Shown here: positions 31,196 through 41,600 of the stretch, piece by piece
Layout of the letters: each line of letters starts with the position of its first letter
Position numbering within the stretch: the first letter of the stretch is position 1
Origin: Phlebotomus papatasi
Taxonomy: Eukaryota; Arthropoda; Insecta; Diptera; Psychodidae
DNA: 64,000 bases
Direction of reading: 5' to 3'
Assembly (NCBI RefSeq): GCF_024763615.1
Contig: NC_077224.1
Span: 37,830,712-37,894,711, forward strand
Program-made: the position numbers and the translations under genes
The notes under the pieces: model-generated
What the model was told of the DNA's origin: nothing
What the model saw: only the letters and a program-made list of their open reading frames with translations
Database searches by the model: none

Positions 31196-32795
31196 TATTT
31201 TTTTAGTATTAGCTGTAACTAACCTATACTAAGTCTAACTTGTTTATAATCTTTCTGTAAAACTACATATCAAAAGTTAATTTGAAATTCATGAGTGGAA
31301 CTGCCTACACTCCCCTATTTTTTCTTTTATTATTTATTTATTATTAGGACGTTTCAGTCCTTGATATAGGGATTTTCTCCAAGTTATCAAAATCTGGGGG
31401 AGAACATACGCAAAAGTTCACATACTTTCAACTCTTGACTATTGCATTTAGTTATTACTTAATTAGTAATTATTTATTGTTTAATTTTTATGTTCGTTTT
31501 ATTTGCTTTATAACGAGGATGCACGAGAAGATTTCAAATGATGAGAGGATACACGGAAAGTACAGAATGCTTTGTATGATAATGTGATATCTGCAAGGAT
31601 GTCCCAGTCTTATTGCTGTTATGTTTCAGAAAACGTGACAAATACAACTGAGCTTATTGTCATTATAGGAAGACCACTAGGAACTGAATGAGATACAATT
31701 GCGTAAAGAAAAAAATTGTTATGCAATTCGATTTTTTTTATATAATTCCGGATTAATAATTTAAAAAGTTCAATAAATCGTCAAATACCACCAGGAGTTC
31801 TTGACAAACACCTGTGCTGCTGTAATCCCTGGGCTATTTGGTATAAGAACGTTTATGGAATGTGGGTGGAATTTGGCCTATAAACAGTTGATAGAGACTT
31901 CAATCAACCACAAACCGAAATTATCAGCCTCAGGTTATATTTCTCTCCTTTGGACAAAAAGAGACGATGGACAAAATCAACACTTGCAATGAAAATTCCT
32001 TCTGGCTTCGCTGTGGTTTGTTTTAGGTGAATAATAGTTTGTGGTCTGAGATTTGACACTTCATGATGGTATCTGGGTTTCCACAGTTTCAGCTGGAAAA
32101 ACATTAAAAGAAAAATAGAAATCAAAGATCAAAATGCATCTAATTGATATAATTCCTCTTTATTTACATGAATTTGATTATATAATTGTCATATAATTTA
32201 TTTCAATTAATTTATCAGAGGTTTGAAGTAAATTTTATAATATTTTTTTGAAATTGTATGGGTTACAGAAAAAAATGAGAATTTTTTATAAAGGATGTGG
32301 GTGTGTATTGATTTTCCGACTATTACAACAATATTTTCTTTTAATGCCTTTTTTTTATTCAGAGGAAAATTTTGTTATATCGTACAAATAAAATTCGCAT
32401 GAGGAATTTTTTGTCACAATCACTAATTTATTCTTTTAAAATTCTTATATAGAATAGATAAATTAAATATAGACACTTTTGCAGTCAGCAACAAAACTAA
32501 CACTTTATCATGTAATTCCTCATCCCACTCTTCGGCGATAATTGATCATAAATCTGTTAATTACATAGGATTTAACTTCTTTCATCTCAATAGTGATTTT
32601 AGATTACATCAATTTTTATTTTTATTTATTTTTTTTAATTCATGGCATTCCTCAAGATAAACTTGTCCAATGTAGTAATTTTGTGTGGCTTATCAAATAC
32701 TTTTGTGCTCAATAGTTGTTGATATTCCCAGAAAGTAGCTGGATCTTTCCAAGAAAATTTCAGTGGCTTCTGTTTTGGCATCTATACTGGAGATA
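31196..32795. other. Downstream of sNPF, no gene supported
   Basis: AT-rich. A minus-strand frame (31904-32125) follows a good acceptor-like run (TGTTTTTCCAG|CTGAAACTG) and is in the same phase as a possible donor in the last sNPF exon, but it encodes nothing recognisable. I treat it as an alternative only. Confidence 0.35.
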
Positions 32796-32813
32796 TTTTT
32801 CTTAAAACATTCT

Positions 32814-32819
32814 TTTATT
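32814..32819 (-). terminator. Possible sNPF polyadenylation signal
   Basis: AATAAA in the context CAATAAAAGAATG on the minus strand, about 330 nt beyond the proposed sNPF stop. It is the best-placed signal I noticed, giving a 3' UTR of plausible length, but such hexamers are frequent in AT-rich DNA. Confidence 0.3.
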
Positions 32820-33145
32820 GAAAAAGATATATCCACTGTCACACGTTTTTCCTCATTTTTTTTCTATTTTGTATTATATATATTTTTCTTATTGATTTCC
32901 ATCAATTTCCCTCTTTCTTATTCTCTCTCAGAAGAAGGTATTTTATACACTATGCTGGGGGATGAAGAAAGTCTAAAGGATTCTTTGTTGGTGTTTACAC
33001 TTGATAAATGAAGGAAATTTAATTGAGAGTCATGTGGTTTTCCGTGGGCTTTCCGAGGAAATTATTCAGTGATTCCTGAAGCAACAATTGTGGATACAAA
33101 TAAAGGTTAAAGATGTGTGATTCTAAAATAAAGAATTTTTTTGTT

Positions 33146-33304
33146 TTATTTTACCTGATCCTGAATAAGTTGAGCCAAGAGATTGATTTCTTCATCAGTG
33201 AAAATACTGTTCCTCAGGTTTCCACCATCACTTCGTCCCCAGCGAAGTCGAGCTGGTTTCCTCTCCTCACGAGTCATTGGAGCATCTCCAGGATTTACCA
33301 ATTC
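33146..33304 (-). CDS. sNPF: sNPF exon 5: KPARLRW-amide and C-terminus
   Basis: Acceptor TTTTTATCAG|GAATTG, phase 0. It encodes NPGDAPMTREERKPARLRWG then RSDGGNLRNSIF and TDEEINLLAQLIQDQ. Reading on gives Val-Lys-stop (33148-33146). However, QDQ is followed by CAG|GTAAAA, which could act as a splice donor at 33155, so the true C-terminus might be in another exon. An AATAAA 330 nt downstream favours the stop. It is separated from exon 4 by 8.9 kb of transposon-filled intron, yet its peptide block (ERKPA-RLRWGRS) mirrors exon 4, suggesting exon duplication. Confidence 0.88.
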   Translation of the reverse strand, partial: ELVNPGDAPMTREERKPARLRWGRSDGGNLRNSIFTDEEINLLAQLIQDQVK

Positions 33305-35651
33305 CTGATAAAAACAGTAAAAGCATGATAATGCATTTTTATTTGGTAAATTAGTATTAAAGTTATCATTGAATCTAAATTTGTATTGTACTGTATTTAT
33401 TCTTCATCTTGACTGTGACATTTCAAAACTTTCCTGCGGCCATCGCCGTCTTAGCGTTGGTGACCAACCTCAAGAGCCAAAACGATGGAAAAGCTCTATC
33501 ACGGGTTGTATAAGCCAAAGTAACATTATTCGTTTACAGATCTTGCATTAAATAAGAACCATTGAATAAGAATGTCAGGAAATGTCCACTCAAGCAAGAG
33601 ACAAGGCCAGGCTGTGGCAGCCGTTTGGCATGGAGGGTAAAAAAAATTATAATAAAAATATTAATGATAATAATAAATTAATGAAGAACGAACCACGAAG
33701 AGGAAAAAAAAAAACACAAAAAAACATAAACTTTGTTAATTTCCAATTATTATACTGTTTAAATCAGAGGTGTGCAAGAACCGTTTGAGACCGAATAAAC
33801 GTCAAAATTAGTGTGTTCAGGTAACGTTTTGTCCATTGACATACAAGTTTCATTTGACGTTTGTTCTGTTTCAAACGGTTCTTGCACACCTTCGGTTTAA
33901 ATATTCGGAGAATTTTTTTAAAGATAAAATTGCATAAAATTATTTTATTTAACATTATGAATATTCATAAGGAAATTTTATATATATATATACAGTGAGT
34001 GTCAATAGTTTGTTGCCTAATGGATGTTTGAGAAATCAAGTGAAAAAAATGATAGAAAAAAATACTTTTCCAAATTTTTCTTTTTGCAGATGAGTTCCTT
34101 GTAATCCGTAGATATTATTTATAATTTTCAAAAAAAATAATTAATTTTATTTCATATCAAAAATAATTGTTTTCCAAAAGTTGGTCATTTTTGAAAAATC
34201 AAAAGTTTGTTGCCTCATTAAAAAAACTAATTCAAAATGGTGAAAACGTGCAACCAACTTTATGTAAACCGGTTACATTTTGAGCTTATGTCATTTGACA
34301 GGCAAATGGTAGATTTGTACATTTTTAAGGCTGTCAGTGGTAAATATATAGGTGTAAAAGTGATGATAAATAACAAGAAATAATCATTTTTTTGATAATT
34401 CATAATTTAGGTTATAATGACAAATTACAAAAAGTTGGAAGGTGGGATATTGTCCAGAGATACTGCTGGAAGGAATCGGCGTCGCTTAATTGCCAAATTT
34501 TATGGAAATTCATGAAAAGTTATACATAAAATGGTCAAATATTATAGTTATGAGGCACGAGTACATCTGAAAAACGTTACTGGCAGACCTAGGGTATCGA
34601 CTCAGAGGGTTGATAACAGCATTGTAAGTATCTCTGATAGTGACCCAATGATGTCTGCTTCATAAATTAAAAGATAGTTGGTTACTGAAGGAACACAGGT
34701 CCCTACAGTTACAAAAACGAGCTCATATTGAAAGAAAATGGTAAGAATGTTTGGGTGGCTCTCAATATTCCATTGGTAAGCAAGACCAATCTGAATAAAA
34801 AGTTGTAAATTTACTTGAAACATGTTAAACAAGTAAAACTACAATATTTTAACCAGATTAAACTAGCTAACCAATGGAATATTGAGAGCCACCCAAACAT
34901 TCTTACCATTTTCTTTCAATATGAGCTCGTTTTTGTAACTGTAGGGACCTGTGTTCCTTCAGTAACCAACTATCTTTTAATTTATGAAGCAGACATCATT
35001 GGGTCACTATCAGAGATACTTACAATGCTGTTATCAACCCTCTGAGTCGATACCCTAGGTCTGCCAGTAACGTTTTTCAGATGTACTCGTACCTCATAAC
35101 TATAATATTTGACCATTTTATGTATAACTTTTCATGAATTTCCATAAAATTTGGCAATTAAGCGACGCCGATTCCTTCCAGCAGTATCTCTGGACAATAT
35201 CCCACCTTCCAACTTTTTGTAATTTGCCATTATAACCTAAATTATGAATTATCAAAAAACTGATTATTTCTTGTTATTTATCATCACTTTTACTCCTATA
35301 TATTTAACATTGACAGCCTTAAAAATGTACAAATTCCCCATTTGCCTATCAAATGACATAAGCTCAAAATGTAACCGGTTTACATAAAGTTGGTTGCACG
35401 TTTTCACCATTTTGAATTAGTTTTTTTAATGAGGCAACAAACTTTTGATTTTTCAAAAATGACCAACTTTTGGAAAATAATTATTTTTGATATGAAATAT
35501 AATTAATTATTTTTTTTGAAAACTATAAATAATATCTACGGATTACAAGGAACTCATCTGCAAAAATAAAAATTTGGAAAAGTATTTTTTTCTATCATTT
35601 TTTTCACTTGATTTCTCAAACATTCATTAGGCAACAAACTATTGACACTCA

Positions 35652-35691
<40 letters not shown>

Positions 35692-38600
35692 TAACGGCCT
35701 AAACATTAAATACACCCTTCGTAAGCTTAAATACACGTGATTTGGACCGGGAAAACGCTGTAATATCCAGTTCTATTGACTGAAATAGTTTCATATATAA
35801 ACCTAAGAACAGTTTTAAACAAGATTTGAGAAAATACATGAGTTACAAAATTTATAATTTGAGGATCAGTCAAAAATGAGCTTTTCGGAAAAAAATGCAA
35901 AAGTTGCCCCACATTCTAAAACTGATCTAATCTTTTAATAATCATTTAAGATAAGCTAAATACTATTAGTAAATATTATTAAGAGTCAGAAAAACTGAAA
36001 ATAATACCGAGGGAATATTTTTGGTACGGATTGTGGTCGGTTTCTGGTGTGATGTGTTCTGAAAGGGGTTTCTTCTTTGAATATTAAAATTTTCAGCCCA
36101 AATTCTACTTTTTCATATATTTTTTTATTATTTTTCAAATTTCTTCTTATTATTGTTGCAATTTCATTTCTTTTACTTCATTATTTTATTTAAATAAACA
36201 TAAATAAAATCATTAAATTTAGTTTTCCTCGAAGAATCCTCCTTTAACTTTGATAGGCGCCTCACAGATTTGGGGCATCCTGTTGATCAATTTCTACAAA
36301 ATGTCTGAAGGAACTTTGCCCACGTATCCTGAAGTGTTTCCACCAAGACTGGAAATGATGTCGGCGCCTTCTCTCGAACCATCTGGTTTAGAAAATTCCA
36401 GAAAATTTCGATGTGGTTACAATTGAGCGATTGGGGTGGCTAATGCATTCGGCTTATTGGGCGTGGGTTTTTTTTCCAAGAGGATAACGATCCCAAGCAT
36501 TTCAGTCAACCCAAGCATTTCAACTATTTCAGTCAATAGAACTGGATATTACAGCGTTTTCCCGGTCCAAATCACGTGTATTTAAGCTTACGAAGGGTGT
36601 ATTTAATGTTTTGGCCGTTAGTGTATATATATATATTATAAATATATTTATTTATTATTTTTTATTAGCCGAGCTAAGATAAGGAAATTTTTTACATTGT
36701 AAGGTGTGACTCATTGTCCACACTTGGGCGTTTGCCCAAATGGCTCACAGCTCAGTAAGAGCTAGCTATTTCTTTCTCTCACAATACTTAGAATCGCGCA
36801 AAATAGGCAGATCAGCATTTTATCTGTTACTTTTTGTTATTCTGTGCAAATGTAAAACCTGTTTTGTAAACTTTTGACTTGTAATCATTTGAGACCTCCC
36901 TGGCATACACAACCTGAGATGGAGTTCTTCCACCGTTTTACTCCGGAGTAGGTTGGTTATCAACGCTAAGACGGCGGTGGCCGCAGAATTACAAATCGAA
37001 CACAAAATATGTACTGCGCTTTAAAGTCATTGATGATGAAATAAATATCTATGTATCTATATTATAATTAATCGGAATATTTAGACCGCTCATGAGTACC
37101 TTCCTGTGATGTGGATGCTACTTCCATGCTCTCAAAGTTTTTTGGGCATAGGCGGTGAAATTTATTACATTTTATCACAGAGGAAATGTCTTTTTAGGTG
37201 TGATTCCTTTTAACCCTTTAACGACGAGACAGTTTTCGCGGACCGAAAATCAGCAATAAAAATGAAACCGATAAACAAAATCAGTAAAAGATCTTACAAC
37301 TAGCCTTATAAAATCCAACAAAGTCTGATTCGGTGTATTTTTTACCTCTATGAGCGATAGAGACAAAAATAGCCTAAAAATTTAAGGAATTTTTGTGCCA
37401 ATATAAATGAATGATAATTTTCACTCTAATGAAAAATATTATGTTAGAGTATTGTAGTTTCTTTTTCCAAAACGGTTTTACTTAACAAAAAAATTTGAAG
37501 TATAAAAAATAATTAAAATTAATTTTCAAGATGAGAATTTAAAAATTCGTCATGTTTGAGCTTAAAAATTTACTATACAGCAAATAGCTGGATAGTTGTA
37601 AAAAATATCCTATATTCCTTCAACCTTCTACTTTGCAATTACATATAAACATTAGAAAAAAGTATCTTTAGGTAGTCAGGAAAAAATATTTTCTTTATGG
37701 GACACCGGTGTTCCAATCGTCCTTAAAGGGTTAATCACACCTGTTCTAACATTCAGTTGTTTGCACCGGGCGGGATTCGAACTCACAACTTTGCGAGTCG
37801 AATCAGAGATCTCGCCCGTCCAAGACCCAACAGTCTTGCCTATTGCGCCACTGAGATCCCTATTGTATAAAATGAGCTAAGCGATCGAAACCTTTAATAT
37901 TCAGTGCACAATAGATTAAGTCTTGTCCTTAAAGGATTAACAATAAGGTGAGAAGATAATTAATCGCACTTTTATACAATTTTTGGAGAACATGAATGCC
38001 TAATATAGTAACTGCCACGAGCATTTAAGAGGACAGGTATACCTTAATGAATTTTAAAGTATTACTATATATCACGTCTGGGGTAAAATCAACACCCCCG
38101 TGAATAAACATTTCTTGTTCATCATGTTTCACCGACAGAAATAGGTTAATCAACGTTACAAATTTCACATGTACATCAAAGAGCAATATGCTCATCACCA
38201 ACGTGCAGAGATGTGAATATTTATGCAGGTGCAGTCAATCCAAAGCCACAATTCATTCCATCAAACCCCAACCGACAGTTAGTTTGCGCTGTCAGACAAT
38301 TGCTTTATCTAATACCTTTCTGCAAAAGAAATTATTTCAATGGCCTCTCTTTAAAGCGCAGTAAAATGCCATTATCTCTTATCTCATTACACTTTCTCGA
38401 ATGTCATATGTTCCATCAGGAAACTTTTCAGCCAGGGATTAAATATTTGTCTGGGGCTTACTCTATAGAATAGGGAAGCTTTTAAGGGTATTATATTCTC
38501 AGGTTAAAAAGAAAAAAACTAGCAATTGGACTTTGGATGGAATTCTGAATTACGCTGAATTCTTCGTAAAATTGTGAAAAATTTTCTGGATGACTTTTAG

Positions 38601-41600
38601 AAGAGTTAAGACAGTCAAAAGCTTAGCTTTCGAGGTTTTAAATAAATTTTTCAGTAGCCTTCAATGGATTATTTAAATGTGGTGGGTAGAAGTTTCTGAT
38701 GCTAAATTTGCACACAAAATCTTGTCACTTGGTCACAAAAATAATCATCCTTTCTCGTTAGGAAGTTATTTTGAGATTTCACAGTCCACAGGCGCATCTA
38801 TTTCTGGAAGATTTTTTTTCCGAGGAAATATATATTGATTAAATCCGTGAGTTTAATTGATCTAAAACAAGGTCTTTAAATTTCCAACGTAACACAGATT
38901 TTATGTATTACTGAATTCTTATGAACCAGATTTTTATATCTCTAAGAATCTGACATTTAGGCACTTATTTTGAAATATATTTGAAATAGAGCAGAATTTC
39001 TCTCTATATTAAAAGGGCACTGAACAAATGAGCAGTAATGAAAAAATAAAAATACTGATATCATTCTTTGGAAAAATAAAAATAAAATGCTTTTAAATGC
39101 AACCACTCACTTTTAGAAAGATTTTATATTTTAACTGATCAAAATTTATTATTTTGCCACTCATTTTTAATTTTCTAAATTATTTATTACCCTTTTAAAA
39201 AACTATTATATTTTTAAGAAGAAAATTATTGCACTTGCAGTTGAAAAATGTTAGATGATTTTTTTTTCAATGCGTTTTTCATTTACCAAACGGATCGTAA
39301 AATTTTGGTAATTACACAGGTTTTGAATCTTTTAAGAAATTTTCTCATTACATTTTTTTAAGAATACGTGAATAATACTTGAAATAACCTTATCAAAAAC
39401 CAAAATTTTAGTTAGAAACAAAATTAATAATAATTAAGAATTTAATTAATAATAATTAAAAATAATAAATAATTAAGAAATAAAATGATAATTAATATCA
39501 ATATCATTTATTTGTCTTTAGGATTTATTATCTAGCCTTTCCATTTAAATAGTTCAAGTTTTCATTTAAGGGGTTACGTGGGTCACGCAGATAAAAAAGA
39601 ATAACAATAGGGGAAAGTGGTCTGCCTTTAAATGCGGCACCCTTTGAATATTTTTTTTTTCTCTTATTTCCCAAAGCAAAAGTTCTATTTTATTAATCGT
39701 AGTTAATACAAAATAATTTGTTGTATCGACTATAATTTAGAGAATAAGGTTTTTGCTTTGGAAAATAAGAGAAAAATTGAAATATTCAAAGACTGTAGCT
39801 TTTAAAGGTAGGCTACTTTCCCCTACATTTTTTTTGATCTATTTTTAACATAATAAAAAACAAAATTCGAGCTCTAAAGCATACAAAAGTAAAACACTTA
39901 AACTATTTTCTGAAATTCTCGTTTCAAGGTTTTTTAGAAGCCATTTCCAATTATTTCAGAAGATAAAGAGGAGAAAGCAAAAAAGCATTGAGCAAGCACT
40001 AGGGCGAACATCCAAAACTTTGTAGCGTGTTTTCCTTTTATTACTTTAAATGTGTAAAAGATAAACCTATTATAAATTTCCTGGAGCTTTGGCATGTTTC
40101 CTTCTTCTCATAAAAAATACAAAAAACCGTTCAGATTTGGCCTCCTAATTAGGGAAGGCAAAATGTTTTCGGTCAGTAAAAAATTCAAATCGGTCAGTAA
40201 AAAATAAAATATTGGTCAGTAAAAAATTAAATATGGTTAGTAAAAACCTTTTAAAAATCAGTAAGAAATTAAATTTGGTCGGTAAAAAGTCAAATTTGGT
40301 CAGTAAGAAATCAAATTTGGTCAGCAAAAAATTAAATCTGGTCAGAAATAAATAAAATTTGGTCAGTAATAAATAAAATTTGGTCAGTATAAAATAAAAA
40401 CTTGGTCAGTAAAAAATCAAATTCGGTCGGAGAAAAGTCAAATTTGGTCAATATTTTTTTTAAATCAGTAAAATGTGAAATTTAATCAGTGGAAAATTAA
40501 ATATGATCAGTGAATAATAATGTAGTCAATAAAAAACTAAAAGGAAATCAATAAAAGTTAAAACTTTGCATATCCGGATAAAAAGTATTGTACATTTCGT
40601 ATTGCGGAAACTTCGTATTTTAGTACATTTCGTATTTTACCATTTCGTATTTCATATTTCGTCTTTCCTAAATTTTGTATAAAAATTAAACAGGTGCTAC
40701 TGGTAACTTTCCAGAGCACAGAAAATTTCCCTTTGCCTCAACAGGTGCTACTGATATCTTCCCAAAACACAGAAAATTTCCCTTAGCCTCAACTCAACAT
40801 GTGATACAGATAACTTCTCAAAGAACAGAAAATTTCCCTTTGCCTCAACAGGCGATACAGATAACTTACTGAAGCACAGAAAATTCGATTTTTTACTGAC
40901 CAGATTCTTTATTTTTTACTGACCATTTTTTATATTTTACCGATCAAATTTCATTTTTAAATTAAATTTCATGAAGTTGAAATTCGGATCCCTTTCTTTC
41001 TTGCATGTTTTGCATATTTCTATATCATTCCCTCGCACTCTTCTTCTTCTCTTAAACATCACTCCAAATTCAATTTAGCTCAATCGAATTTGGTATGTGA
41101 AAGAATGAGATAGTCATATGCAAAATATGTGAGAAAGAAAGGGTTTCGAATTTCGATTTTATAAAATTTTCCTGATCTAAAAGGTGTGCCCGAGCCATTA
41201 CTGATCAATTTTGATTTTTCACTGACCAAATTTGATTTTTTACTGACAAAATTTTATTTTTTTACTGACCAAATTTGATTTTTTACTGACCAAAATATAC
41301 GCTGATAAAATTTGACTTTATACTGACCAGATTCTTTATTTTTTACTGACCATATTGCATTTTTTACTGACCGTATTTAATTTTTTACTGACCAAATTTG
41401 ACTTTTTACTGATTAAATTTTATTTTTTACTGACCAAATTTTATTTTTTACTGACCAAAAAGTCGCAGCCATTGGGGAAACTCCCTTAATATTGCAAATA
41501 TTTTGGCAACGTTTTTTTTTGTACCTAAGCTATTACCAGTTATTAACAAGTATTACGCATTATCGACATGTAATTAAATATGTGTTCATCAATCTTTTAA

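Larger units (their letters stand above)
33993..35654. mobile_element. 1662-bp palindrome: two head-to-head Tc1-like half elements
   Basis: The left edge CAGTGAGTGTCAATAGTTTG and right edge CAAACTATTGACACTCACTG are exact complements, and the two arms (about 830 bp each) mirror each other almost base for base around about 34823; corresponding positions sum to 69647 throughout, so there is no net indel over most of the length. TA microsatellite lies on both sides, as expected for Tc1/mariner insertion. Each arm carries the 5' end and N-terminal transposase region of a Tc1-like element; the catalytic part is absent. Confidence 0.9.
40155..41465. repeat. Inverted tandem array of GGTCAGTAAAAAATTAAAT units
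   Basis: About 19 diverged units of roughly 21 bp (GGTCAGTAAAAAATYAAATT) run from 40170 to 40557 and about 15 units run in the opposite orientation (AATTTGATTTTTTACTGACC) at 40888-40957 and 41203-41462. Between them lie a ~51-bp tandem repeat and a transposon fragment. The outer ends TTAGGGAAGG and CTCCCTTAAT are weakly inverted, so the whole may be a tandem-repeat-bearing foldback transposon. Confidence 0.8.

Noticed and set aside
31904..32125. Minus-strand frame after an acceptor-like TTTTTCCAG, in phase with a possible donor in sNPF exon 5
   Set aside because: It encodes no recognisable or conserved peptide, and the read-through stop plus AATAAA give a simpler gene end. Kept only as an alternative C-terminus.
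34602..35045. Two identical 76-codon frames on opposite strands
   Set aside because: They are the antisense of the Tc1-like transposase relics in the palindrome arms; the duplication reflects the palindrome and not two genes.
40145..40327. 60-codon minus frame with LLTKFDFL repeats
   Set aside because: A translation of the 21-bp tandem repeat, not a protein.
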